In this document: piece by piece, positions 8,895 to 17,446 of the stretch | How the letters are laid out: every line of letters starts with the position of its first letter | How positions within the stretch are numbered: position 1 is the stretch's first letter | Origin: Candidatus Bathyarchaeota archaeon | GTDB lineage: Archaea > Thermoproteota > CALKCG01 > B24 | DNA: 47,663 nucleotides | Assembly: GCA_018396755.1 (NCBI GenBank) | Contig: JAGTQM010000013.1 | Span: 1 to 47,663, forward strand | Reading direction: 5' to 3' | Program-made: the position numbers and the translations under genes | The notes under the pieces: model-generated | Seen by the model: the letters and a program-made list of their open reading frames with translations, nothing else | What the model was told of the DNA's origin: nothing | Database searches by the model: none

Positions 8895-9278
8895 ATGAAA
8901 CCAAAAAATGAGGAAGAGCAGAGGAAACATCTGAAACCATACTATAAGTTTGTACCAGTAGACGTGGAGACAAAGCAAATACTAGAAAAGTCGTTTATGA
9001 AAAGAAATGTTCCCAGAGGGTTCTGGAAAAAAGTCTTAATCGATTTTTTAAACTCAGAAGAGACATTTGTCGAATTGAAAATAGAAGGAGTGGAGTTGGA
9101 CCCTAGACAGATAACTCCTCTACTTTCTTCTGCACGAAACTACCTGAAACTCAAAAACAGGATTAGAATACATCTTAAGAAGGGAAAAATATACCTAATA
9201 AAGATGGGGAATGGGAATAATTTTGAAAGGGCTAGCCGAGTACTACATATAACCATGAAGGAAGGAGATACCCGATAA
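8895..9278 (+). CDS. Small charged protein of unknown function
   Basis: A 127-residue, lysine-rich protein with no signal peptide or membrane segment. The start ATG at 8895 is chosen because GGGTGA ends 4 nt before it; an in-frame ATG at 8880 precedes that site. The N-terminal part has alternating basic and aromatic residues (YYKFVPVDVET), and a helical central region follows (RGFWKKVLIDFL). The C-terminal half has beta-like segments such as RIRIHLKKGKIYLIKMG. I recognise no family. It stands alone between a decayed PIN gene and the amidohydrolase gene, so context gives no role. Confidence 0.6.
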   Translation: MKPKNEEEQRKHLKPYYKFVPVDVETKQILEKSFMKRNVPRGFWKKVLIDFLNSEETFVELKIEGVELDPRQITPLLSSARNYLKLKNRIRIHLKKGKIYLIKMGNGNNFERASRVLHITMKEGDTR

Positions 9279-9481
9279 GTTTACCTTCAATCCGCAAATA
9301 GTTTCATTAAAGCCTGTAGATTGAAGATATACGAGAAACGGGAGAAGAGTAGGAATTTTCCAAGACCCCCCCACCAAACTGATGGTTTATTAAGCTTCTG
9401 ATCTGCTTTAATCCTAATTCTCCGGCTTATGGTTAAGGTTATTTTTAAGTAGCACACCTATTTATGCTTGAGGCGATTATC

Positions 9482-10222
9482 TTGATCATAGATTCTCACG
9501 TTCATTTGAAGCATGGCGATGCCAATAGGACTGAGTACAGTGCTGAAACAATAGTTTACACTATGGACGCTGTGGGTATAGATGTTTCCGTGGTTTTCGC
9601 CATGAGCACTTCAACTAGACGTTCAATAGAGATGGCTCTTGAAGCCTATAGAAGGTCTCCGGATAGGCTAATACCCTACGTTTATGCTATCCCAAGTTTT
9701 GAAAGGCCTGTCAATGAAGAGATTAAAGAGGCTGTGGTAAGGCTTGGGTTTAAAGGGGTTAAAATCCATGCTGGGGAGTATACGATAGCTGAATACGTCG
9801 TAGACCCAGTTGTAGAATTGGCTGAGAAATTTGAAGTACCCTGTTTAATAGACTGCGTAGGGAGAATTTCAGACGTTAAACGTATGGCTGAAAAGTTTCC
9901 AAAAGCCAAAATAGTAGTTGCACATTTTGGAAAATATTTATCCGCAGATGAAAAACTCATAGATCAGTTCATAAACCTAGCATCTACCCATGAAAATGTA
10001 TACCTCGACACAAGCGGAGTCGTATTAACTCATAAGATAAGGGAAGCCATTCAGAGAATAGGTTCAAACCATATAGTATTCGGTACAGATGGCCCGCATG
10101 AAGAACCTGACACCGTAAGTTTTGCGAAGAAAGAACTTGAAAAAATAAAAAGTTTAAAATTGAATCCGACAGATGAAGAGAACATCTTAGGGAAGAACAT
10201 ACTTAGAATATTGAAAATCTAG
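9482..10222 (+). CDS. Amidohydrolase-2-type TIM-barrel metalloenzyme
   Basis: About 246 residues from the TTG at 9482, which gives the usual family N-terminus MIIDSHVHL. GAGG lies 8 nt upstream, and a TATA-like TTTTTAAGT near 9442-9450 would start transcription near 9472. The in-frame ATG at 9464 precedes that site. Metal-binding motifs of the family are present: DSHVH on strand 1, GVKIHAGEY on a middle strand, VAHFGKY, and the late FGTDGPH with the catalytic Asp. Members hydrolyse or decarboxylate small cyclic or aromatic substrates; the substrate here is not evident. It converges with the KH-domain gene, sharing the tetranucleotide CTAG as both stops. Confidence 0.85.
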   Translation: MIIDSHVHLKHGDANRTEYSAETIVYTMDAVGIDVSVVFAMSTSTRRSIEMALEAYRRSPDRLIPYVYAIPSFERPVNEEIKEAVVRLGFKGVKIHAGEYTIAEYVVDPVVELAEKFEVPCLIDCVGRISDVKRMAEKFPKAKIVVAHFGKYLSADEKLIDQFINLASTHENVYLDTSGVVLTHKIREAIQRIGSNHIVFGTDGPHEEPDTVSFAKKELEKIKSLKLNPTDEENILGKNILRILKI

Positions 10223-10794
10223 ATTTTTGAAGCTTCATCAGGCTTCTTCCAGATATCCATTTCCAGTCTCTTAATCCGCTTACGCTCTCTGGTAAGGTAT
10301 TTGTAAACAGTACTGTGTTGCCGACCGTCTATAAGCATTTGAATCGCCTCCCTAGCAACTTCAAACCAAGGGCTTTTACCGATCAGAGAAACAGTGTTAC
10401 CGTAAACAGATACGTATACACCTGTAAGCTCCTCTATCATCTTCCTAGCCTTCCCCTCACGCCCTATAATTCTACCCTGAATCCGCCTAACAGCGTTTTC
10501 ATTTAAACCGAGATCGTCCCGAAGGTCTATAATCTCAAACATCGTATCCTCCTCTAAAAGCCTGAGGGCCCTCTCAGGGCTGAAGCCACGACCTATGGCT
10601 AAAACCACGTTTTTAGCCACCAGCGGGCTTAAAACATCTCCATTGTCGACAGACGACATCTCAATATCACCAGATGAACCATCTATGTTGAGTTTAACAT
10701 GGCATTTATCCTCAATAGCACGTTTAACCTCGCCCTTAGCACCTATCAAAACACCAATCCTACTAATCGGAATCCTCACTCTGAAAACACTCAT
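10219..10794 (-). CDS. KH-domain RNA-binding protein, archaeal Pno1/Dim2 type
   Basis: About 191 residues with two KH domains. The first (about 1-70) has the GxxG loop GAKG in RIGVLIGAKGEVKRAI, and the second (about 95-165) has GREG in RIIGREGKARKMIEEL. This is the layout of the archaeal homologue of Pno1/Dim2, which binds 16S rRNA near the 3' end during small-subunit assembly. The C-terminus is basic (YLTRERKRIKRLE). The preferred start is ATG at 10794 (MSVFRVRI). The GTG four codons upstream abuts GGAG too closely. TATA-like GGTATAAAGC at about 10836-10846 lies upstream. The usual partners rio1 and aIF1A are not adjacent here. Confidence 0.9.
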   Translation of the reverse strand: MSVFRVRIPISRIGVLIGAKGEVKRAIEDKCHVKLNIDGSSGDIEMSSVDNGDVLSPLVAKNVVLAIGRGFSPERALRLLEEDTMFEIIDLRDDLGLNENAVRRIQGRIIGREGKARKMIEELTGVYVSVYGNTVSLIGKSPWFEVAREAIQMLIDGRQHSTVYKYLTRERKRIKRLEMDIWKKPDEASKI

Positions 10795-11014
10795 AGCCCT
10801 TAACACTCCTTATCTAAAAGAGAAAACTCAAAGCTTTATACCTTTACCTCCTATTCCATGTAGGACGTAGCATTCAAATTCAAGCGGCCCTCTTAATAAC
10901 ATATCGTAGTGGTAATGGGACGGTTTTTCAAATCAAAATGCTTTGAAAAGCCATTGTAGAAACATGGGGAGGAAGCTAACCTTATTAGGAGAATGATCTC
11001 ACTTAATTTTAGGA

Positions 11015-11725
11015 ATGGCTGAAAAACCTCTTAGACTACGGGAAGTCTTAGAAGTCGTATATTCAACCGAAAGATGGGAGATTCTTAAAAAACTTAGGGT
11101 AGACGCTGTTAAACTGCTTGAAGCTTTAGAAGGCTTCAATATTAGAGGGTTTATCCACGGAAGTGTAGCCAGAGGGGATGTCGATGAAAATAGCGATATT
11201 GACGTTGTGATTCTCCAACCTATTCCAAGCCATGTTGTAGAAACATGTCTACTTATGAAAGGTTTCAATATTTTCAGCAGGATTTTAACACAAGCAACTC
11301 CAAGCAATACTCCTAAAGCCCACATATATCTAGGCCCTAAAGAGAAGACATCTGTAACCTTTCCACTTCTAAACTTTAGAACTAGGGAGCTTGAATTTTA
11401 CAGATTCGGCGGTATAATGGGTATTGAAGAGTTAAGGGGAAACCTAAGAGCACCCGGATGCACTAAAAGGCTTACGTTTATCAAACCCACAGCTAATGGA
11501 CATCTCGAATACCCGATTGAAGGTTTTGAATCTGAAGTGGCTAGAGAACTCGGCGTAAGCGTAGACGTCGTAAAAGAACGCGTGAGGGTTTTAAAAAAGA
11601 GAGATAAATACGGTAGAACAGGCCTATTTATTAAAAGGCTTTTAACAGAAGGAGAGAATTTTGAAAGCGTTTTGGAAAAGATAGTCTCTAAAAACCCTCC
11701 AGCTAGGAGGAGGCTGAGGTTTTGA
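11015..11725 (+). CDS. Predicted nucleotidyltransferase (Pol beta superfamily)
   Basis: A 236-residue protein whose residues about 40-70 carry the nucleotidyltransferase signature GSVARGDVDENSDIDVVI. This includes the Gly-Ser pair and the paired Asp residues that bind Mg-nucleotide. The N-terminus is basic and helical. The C-terminal part (about 165-236) looks like a small helical, possibly helix-turn-helix, domain rich in Arg/Lys. It matches the archaeal COG2413-like group of unknown substrate. The following protease gene starts with TTG inside the stop region (TTGA overlap), so the two are coupled. The role is unknown; nucleotidylation of a protein or small molecule is possible. Confidence 0.8.
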   Translation: MAEKPLRLREVLEVVYSTERWEILKKLRVDAVKLLEALEGFNIRGFIHGSVARGDVDENSDIDVVILQPIPSHVVETCLLMKGFNIFSRILTQATPSNTPKAHIYLGPKEKTSVTFPLLNFRTRELEFYRFGGIMGIEELRGNLRAPGCTKRLTFIKPTANGHLEYPIEGFESEVARELGVSVDVVKERVRVLKKRDKYGRTGLFIKRLLTEGENFESVLEKIVSKNPPARRRLRF

Positions 11726-12894
11726 ATCTAGACGTATATACACGTGTTGGAGTGTACTTAGCATTCATCTCACTATTCTGGCTTGCAGTTTACATAATCG
11801 CTAAAACCTTAAAGTTGGATAAAAAGAACCTATACGTTAAACCTTTCATAATTATATATAAGACCGCTAAATTCAACAAACTCCTCGAAAACATGTCCAG
11901 TAAGTATAAAGAATCCTGGAGATACTATTCAACGCTCAGCGTTTTCTTAGCGTTTGGACTATTACTATTCTCAACGTACACACTCACAGGAAATATATTT
12001 AAATTACTTGTAAAGTCTGAGGAGGCTGTAGGACTGGTACCCATACTACCGGGTGTAACCATAGGCTTTGAACCTCTACTCTACATTCTACCAGCTATCC
12101 TCATAGGTCTCACTACACATGAAATAATGCATGGAGTCGTAGCTAAGCTTGAAAACATACCAATTGAATCCTCGGGAATCCTCGTAGCTTTCCTCATATT
12201 TGGAGGGTTTGTCGAACCGAATGAAGAAGCCTTCAGGAAATCCGAATCCATATCTAAGTTTAGAATACTATCGTCTGGACCTTCAGCAAACCTTACAGTA
12301 GCATTTATAACACTCATACTTTTAAACGTGCTTTTCCAACAGCCTCAAGGCCTTTTAGTCTACAGCGTCAGCCCGGATAGCCCATTGTATAAGTTGGGCT
12401 TAGATAGTTGGAGCATAGTCAGCGAGATAAACGGTGTTAAACTAGGATTAACAAAACCTTCAATACCGTTTATAACACCCTACCAGAACCCGCTAAAAGA
12501 GCTAAACAGATTAAACATAACAGATAACGTTATCGTTAAAACCGATAAAGGTGTTTTCAATATTTCCCTAGTTGAATTCAATAGAAGCTTAAATGTGAGG
12601 TTCTACGTATACCCTTACAGCCCATCAATCTTTGGAGACCTAATACCTAGACCTGTAACGTTCACAGGCTATCTAATCTTAATGTATATGTGCAACATAA
12701 ACGTCGCATTCGCAATATTCAACATGCTACCCGTATATCCCTTAGATGGTTATGGATTTGCAGACGTATTCCTATCTAAGATAAAAAACCATACACTACG
12801 TAAAACCGTAACAATATGCTTAAATGCGTTTGCACTCAGCCTCCTAATATTGAACATGGGTTTAACATTTCTAAGGTTTAGAATTTTAAGTTGA
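11722..12894 (+). CDS. Site-2-type intramembrane zinc metalloprotease (M50)
   Basis: 390 residues with several transmembrane segments (about 8-28, 70-90, 115-140, 150-165, 190-205, 312-345, 360-385). The zinc motif is His133-Glu-Ile-Met-His137 in TTHEIMHG. The third ligand, Asp342, is in MLPVYPLDGYG, the NxxPxxPxDG-like motif of the family. A PDZ-like region lies at about 205-285 (VSPDSPLYKLGLDSWSIVSEI), as in RseP/SpoIVFB relatives. It likely cleaves membrane-spanning regulators or signal peptides. The TTG start is supported by GGAGGAGG upstream and by the 4-nt TTGA overlap with the nucleotidyltransferase gene. The substrate is unknown. Confidence 0.9.
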   Translation: MNLDVYTRVGVYLAFISLFWLAVYIIAKTLKLDKKNLYVKPFIIIYKTAKFNKLLENMSSKYKESWRYYSTLSVFLAFGLLLFSTYTLTGNIFKLLVKSEEAVGLVPILPGVTIGFEPLLYILPAILIGLTTHEIMHGVVAKLENIPIESSGILVAFLIFGGFVEPNEEAFRKSESISKFRILSSGPSANLTVAFITLILLNVLFQQPQGLLVYSVSPDSPLYKLGLDSWSIVSEINGVKLGLTKPSIPFITPYQNPLKELNRLNITDNVIVKTDKGVFNISLVEFNRSLNVRFYVYPYSPSIFGDLIPRPVTFTGYLILMYMCNINVAFAIFNMLPVYPLDGYGFADVFLSKIKNHTLRKTVTICLNAFALSLLILNMGLTFLRFRILS

Positions 12895-12913
12895 CATGGA
12901 ATGGTGAAAGCTA

Positions 12914-13843
12914 TTGCTTAAATGTCAGAGGTGTGGTGAAGAAGCAGTTTACAAGAGAATATACTCCGGTGAAGCCTTATGCCGTAGACACTTCTTAAAA
13001 TCCATAGATGATAGAGTACGCCTTGCGATAAAACGCTATAAAATGTTCAGTCCAGACGATAGAATAGGATTAGCCCTTTCAGGTGGGAAAGACAGTTTAA
13101 CGCTACTATATATTCTATCTAAGATAGAGAGAGCTTTCCCAGAAGCCAAACTCATAGCAATCACGGTAGATGAAGGTATAAAAGGCTATAGAAGAGCGGC
13201 TTTAAGAATAGCATCTGAAGCATGCGAGAAACTTAAAATTCCACACCACATCTACGGTTTTAAAAAACTCTTCGGTTTAACGCTTGATGAACTCGTTAGA
13301 ATAGCATTTGAAATAGGGCTTAAACCTAGACCATGCATTTATTGCGGTATTTTACGGCGGAAAGCATTGAATATAGCTTCTGAAGAACTCAAACTTAGTA
13401 AAATAGCCACAGCCCACAACCTTGATGACGTTGTTCAAACATATATGTTGAATCTAGCCCATGGAGACATTTATAGGTTTATAACTTCAGGCCCTGTGAC
13501 GGAAAGCAAGTTTACGGGAGTCCCTACGCGAGTTAAACCAATGGTTTTAATACCTGAAAGAGAAGTATCGCTTTACGCCGCCCTCATGGGCTTTAAATTT
13601 CAACCTACACAATGCCCTTATACTGGTTCATCTCTTAGATCTGACGTTAGAGTTTTAATCAACAGGTTGGAGAGTAAACATCCAAGCATAATGTTCACCC
13701 TTCTGAAGAGTTTTGAAGAAATAGCCAACAATCTTAAACAGAGTGTAGAATCCCCAAAGGTTAGAAAATGCAGCGTCTGCGGAAGCCCAGCTACAGGGGA
13801 CCTATGTAAAGCCTGCGAACTATTGGCGAAATTCAAAGTTTAA
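12914..13843 (+). CDS. TtuA/Ncs6-family tRNA 2-thiolation enzyme
   Basis: 309 residues. An N-terminal Cys/His cluster (CQRCGEEA...CRRH) is followed by the PP-loop SGGKDS at about 56-61, which adenylates the target uridine. A central pair CIYC with a further conserved Cys (QCPY) matches the Fe-S-cluster cysteines of TtuA-type enzymes. A C-terminal zinc ribbon reads CSVCGSPATGDLCKAC. These proteins make 2-thiouridine or 5-methyl-2-thiouridine in tRNA, important at high temperature. The start is TTG at 12914 with GGTGA 6 nt upstream. It converges with the ROK kinase, sharing TTAA as both stops. A role in wobble-U34 rather than U54 thiolation cannot be excluded. Confidence 0.9.
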   Translation: MLKCQRCGEEAVYKRIYSGEALCRRHFLKSIDDRVRLAIKRYKMFSPDDRIGLALSGGKDSLTLLYILSKIERAFPEAKLIAITVDEGIKGYRRAALRIASEACEKLKIPHHIYGFKKLFGLTLDELVRIAFEIGLKPRPCIYCGILRRKALNIASEELKLSKIATAHNLDDVVQTYMLNLAHGDIYRFITSGPVTESKFTGVPTRVKPMVLIPEREVSLYAALMGFKFQPTQCPYTGSSLRSDVRVLINRLESKHPSIMFTLLKSFEEIANNLKQSVESPKVRKCSVCGSPATGDLCKACELLAKFKV

Positions 13844-14829
13844 ACCTCATTCTTATGAAGTCTGAAGGCTGCAGCTAATGCACCGTAAAGTCCTATATCA
13901 TCACTTAAGGGTGTTACAGCTATCTCCGCCTCCCTGTTAACTATGTATTCTTTGAAGTGTTGCTTTATAGGGTTTAAAACCTGTTTAACATTGTTAAGTG
14001 TAACTGCTCCACCCAAGGTCACCAGATCTGGGTCGTAAACGTTTATAGCTGAAGCTACACCCATAGCGTTTAAAACACCGATACTCTCTACAATGTCCAT
14101 ACAAAGTTTGTCACCCATTTTAGCCCCATCATAAACCGATTTAGCAGTTATACCACTTAAACTACCGTTTGAAGCCTTCCATAAGTAGCTACTCTTAAAA
14201 TCTTCAAATCTGTTTTGAGCTTCAATTATAAGTTTTACAAAGTTCGGTATGTTACGTCCAGAGCAATAAGCCTCCCAATGGCCACGCTTACCACATCCGC
14301 AGACAAGCCTCCTCTCGCAATCTACAACTATGTGCCCTATTTCATGAGCATTTCCATCTTTACCTAGAAGTAGACGACGATCTACGTAAACGCCAGCCCC
14401 TATCCCCGTACTTATAGTTATATAGACAATATTATCTACGTTTCTCCCTAAACCGTAAAACTTCTCTCCCATAACAGATATGACGCAGTCGTTGTAAACC
14501 TCTACTGGAATCTTGAAAGCCTCCTCTAAAGGTTTTCTAACAGGTATAAACTCGTAAGGTGCATTAGCCGGTCTTACAATCCCACCTCTCACAGGATCTT
14601 GAGGACCGAAAGCACCAACACCTATACCGACCATATCCCTAGGGTTAAGTCCAGCTTCATCTTGAAGCCTCCGTATCATCGACACTATTTGGAGACTGAT
14701 AGCTTCAGCACCTTCAAATAGATTCGTATATGCTGAAAACCTCGCTATAAACTCACCCTTCGCAGTGCCAGCAGCAATCCTCGTGTTTGTTGCACCCAAA
14801 TCTACAGCTACACCATACTCCATAGACAA
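13840..14829 (-). CDS. ROK-family sugar kinase
   Basis: 329 residues. The N-terminal phosphate loop is DLGATNTRIAAG (DxGxT). The central catalytic region holds VYNDC and EIGH. The zinc motif reads CGCGKRGHWE, where the usual fourth Cys is replaced by His, which may still bind zinc. Length and motifs match ATP-dependent glucokinases and related ROK kinases that phosphorylate glucose, fructose or N-acetyl sugars. The start is TTG at 14829, with an in-frame ATG at 14823 as alternative. The neighbours (chelatase-like ATPase, transaldolase-like protein, oxidoreductase, isomerase) suggest carbohydrate metabolism, but the substrate is not fixed by the sequence. Confidence 0.9.
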   Translation of the reverse strand: MSMEYGVAVDLGATNTRIAAGTAKGEFIARFSAYTNLFEGAEAISLQIVSMIRRLQDEAGLNPRDMVGIGVGAFGPQDPVRGGIVRPANAPYEFIPVRKPLEEAFKIPVEVYNDCVISVMGEKFYGLGRNVDNIVYITISTGIGAGVYVDRRLLLGKDGNAHEIGHIVVDCERRLVCGCGKRGHWEAYCSGRNIPNFVKLIIEAQNRFEDFKSSYLWKASNGSLSGITAKSVYDGAKMGDKLCMDIVESIGVLNAMGVASAINVYDPDLVTLGGAVTLNNVKQVLNPIKQHFKEYIVNREAEIAVTPLSDDIGLYGALAAAFRLHKNEV

Positions 14830-14891
14830 TCAGAAAAATACTTTAACAAACTTTGTTAAAACATTTTCCAATAGAACTTAACAATTCCAGT

Positions 14892-17378
14892 TTAATAGAT
14901 TAGACTCTCCTTAACGTTCATCCTCCTAAACAATGTAACAGCGTCTTTAACAACTCTAGACATCGTTCTAACCTCATCATCAGTTATATAATTGGGGAAA
15001 ACGTTCTTCTTAACAAGCTCTACAAGCTCTTTAGGCTTAGGCATTGAAACTACGTAGAAGCATCCACCAGTTATACCTGCAATTGTTCTAAGAAGTCTAA
15101 CTCCAGACCTATCCAACCCATAGTGAGGCGACTCTCCAACTGGGGCTATAGCGATCACAGGCACACACATCGTCGCTAGGCTTTTAGCAACAGATATAGA
15201 ATCCTCATACGCTCTCCTCAAACTGTCTAAGTAGAACGGGCTTACAGAAGTCGTACTTAAGGGAACATTTGCCGCTCCATCGCTTATGAGAATTACAACG
15301 GGGAGGACATTCCTATTCCTCCTCTTCTCAGCCTTTATGAGCTCTAGAGAGGATTGAAGTCCTCTAGCAAGTGGGGTATATCCGCTCGCTTTCAAACGTC
15401 TAACTTTTCTAGCAACAACCAAGAGGTTTCTAGTCGGATGGGAGATAACCTTAGTATTAAACCCTTGAAACGCTACAACGCCGACTTTATCACGTTTAGT
15501 GTAGGCTTCTCTATGAAGCCCAAGTATAACCTTCGATACGATGGGCAGGTAGTCAGCCATAGAATCGCTTAAATCTAAGAGGAAGATTACTGTCAAAATA
15601 GACCTTGAAGATAAGAGTTTAACTTTCAAATCTTCAGGCTTAACATTTATGGTTAACTGACCAGTCTGCCCGATAGATACATGTTTATTCGCTACAGCTG
15701 TCTGAATGGTAGGAATCAGAGCCAAGTTTGCAGAAGCATTCCGTCTATAGCTTTCATAGCCAGCATATCTACCCACCGTGGCATACGTTAGAGTCTGAGC
15801 CCTCCTACCTGAAAGATAGAACGTCCTCCTTCTAGCATGCTTTGTAGGAGTTGACGGTAATGCTAAGGCTTTAACCTCTCCAACACTTTCATATGTACGC
15901 TCTCTGAAAACCCCTCCACCCGTAGACGTTTCTTCGAGAACTGTAATAAGCTCCTCAGAATCACTCTTCAAATCTTCAGATCGGAAACCCTCCGGAAACT
16001 TCGTTTTTACTCTAACCCCGTTTTTAGGCGGAGACTTACTCAGCCGAAAAAACCGGCTGATGCCTCTTCTCCCAGACCCTTTGCCACCGCTGAAAACTCC
16101 AAACATACCTGGAAATCGACCAAAATTCTTTCTTTCACTATGTATCTCATGTTTTTCCAAATCGCGAGAGTATGGACGGGTGGTCTTTCCTCCTTCTCTA
16201 CCACTGGGAAATTTAGATTCTTCTAAACCACTACTCTTAAGCTTAGAGTTTAAATCAGATAAACTATCCTTTACGCTAGACTCCTGAGTATTAGCGATTT
16301 GAGAAATTTCCCGTACTATTTCCCAAGAGAGAGAATTGTACAACTGTTCAAACGTCTTGAGAATCTCATCACGAGAAGCTGGTTCTTTAAATCCACCACT
16401 ACGCGTCCTATGCATCAACACTAAGAGAGCTGATCTTCTAACGTGAGAAGCTTCAACTATCAGTTTATTTTCAAAAGCAGCCAAGGTTTTTGCAGTTTTA
16501 AGAATAACTATGTCAGGTCTATGTCCATCAACATCTAATGTTATGCAAAGTCTCACTACAAGTCTAACTATGGAGTCTGGTATCAAAACCTTTGAAAGTA
16601 TACTCCACGCTTCAATCATTCTCCTTCTAAGCTCCTCCTGCATAGGCTCATACTTCGCTCTAAATCCTTCAGGATCAGCTTCAAACTCCAGATTTCTTTT
16701 AACGATTTCAGCTCTCAACTCCTCATTTCTAACAGACGTGGACATAGCTGATAGTGGAAACCTATCTAAAAGTTGTGGTCGAAGTTCCCCCTCTTCAGGA
16801 TTCATCGTACCAACTAGTAGGAACCTCGAGGGGTGAGCTACAGATATTGTCTCCCTCTCAACGATGTTCCATCCTGAGGCCGCTGCATCTAAAATATCGT
16901 CTACTATATGGTCTGGGAGGAGGTTTACCTCATCTATGTATACGATGTTTCTATTGGCTTCAGCCAGTAAACCAGGTTGGAAGGTTCTAACACCATCCCG
17001 AAGCGTTCTCTCTATGTCTAAAGTCCCAATAAGCCTATCTTCTGTGACGCCTAGAGGAACCGTTATAACTCTCATCTTCCTGAAGGCGTATTTAATACGG
17101 CCTTCCTTCCACTTTTTAAAACATTCTTCACACATCTCAGATGGATTATCCGGATCACAGTTGAAAACACAACCATCTACAACCTTTATTTCCGGGAGTA
17201 GATCGGCTAAAGCCCGCACTATAGTGCTCTTACCTGAACCTTTCTCACCTCTTATTAAAACACCACCTATCTGAGGGTTTATAGCGTTAAGTATGAGGGA
17301 AAGCTTCAAATCTTCCTGGTCGACAAAAGCAGTAAATGGGAAGACAACACGCTTATCTTTAAGCGTTAATGAAGACAT
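14892..17378 (-). CDS. Fused ChlI/ChlD-type chelatase ATPase (AAA plus VWA)
   Basis: 828 residues that combine a Mg-chelatase-like AAA module and a C-terminal von Willebrand A domain. Walker A is GEKGSGKST (44-52), Walker B is IVYIDE (145-150), and the arginine region is RPQLLDRFPL. A four-Cys insert (Cys70, 74, 83, 86) lies between Walker A and B. Residues about 370-520 are a low-complexity Ser/Gly/Arg/Lys linker. The VWA MIDAS motif DLSDS begins at Asp602. Such proteins energise metal insertion together with a CobN/ChlH-type large subunit. No such subunit is in the window, so the target could be a corrinoid, another tetrapyrrole, or a protein remodelled MoxR-style. It lies 62 bp upstream of the ROK gene on the same strand. 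Confidence 0.85.
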   Translation of the reverse strand: MSSLTLKDKRVVFPFTAFVDQEDLKLSLILNAINPQIGGVLIRGEKGSGKSTIVRALADLLPEIKVVDGCVFNCDPDNPSEMCEECFKKWKEGRIKYAFRKMRVITVPLGVTEDRLIGTLDIERTLRDGVRTFQPGLLAEANRNIVYIDEVNLLPDHIVDDILDAAASGWNIVERETISVAHPSRFLLVGTMNPEEGELRPQLLDRFPLSAMSTSVRNEELRAEIVKRNLEFEADPEGFRAKYEPMQEELRRRMIEAWSILSKVLIPDSIVRLVVRLCITLDVDGHRPDIVILKTAKTLAAFENKLIVEASHVRRSALLVLMHRTRSGGFKEPASRDEILKTFEQLYNSLSWEIVREISQIANTQESSVKDSLSDLNSKLKSSGLEESKFPSGREGGKTTRPYSRDLEKHEIHSERKNFGRFPGMFGVFSGGKGSGRRGISRFFRLSKSPPKNGVRVKTKFPEGFRSEDLKSDSEELITVLEETSTGGGVFRERTYESVGEVKALALPSTPTKHARRRTFYLSGRRAQTLTYATVGRYAGYESYRRNASANLALIPTIQTAVANKHVSIGQTGQLTINVKPEDLKVKLLSSRSILTVIFLLDLSDSMADYLPIVSKVILGLHREAYTKRDKVGVVAFQGFNTKVISHPTRNLLVVARKVRRLKASGYTPLARGLQSSLELIKAEKRRNRNVLPVVILISDGAANVPLSTTSVSPFYLDSLRRAYEDSISVAKSLATMCVPVIAIAPVGESPHYGLDRSGVRLLRTIAGITGGCFYVVSMPKPKELVELVKKNVFPNYITDDEVRTMSRVVKDAVTLFRRMNVKESLIY

Positions 17379-17446
17379 CTCTTTCTAAGAATTTAAGGGA
17401 AAATCTGACTATTAAATCTATTCAGGAATAAAAAAGATCATAATAA

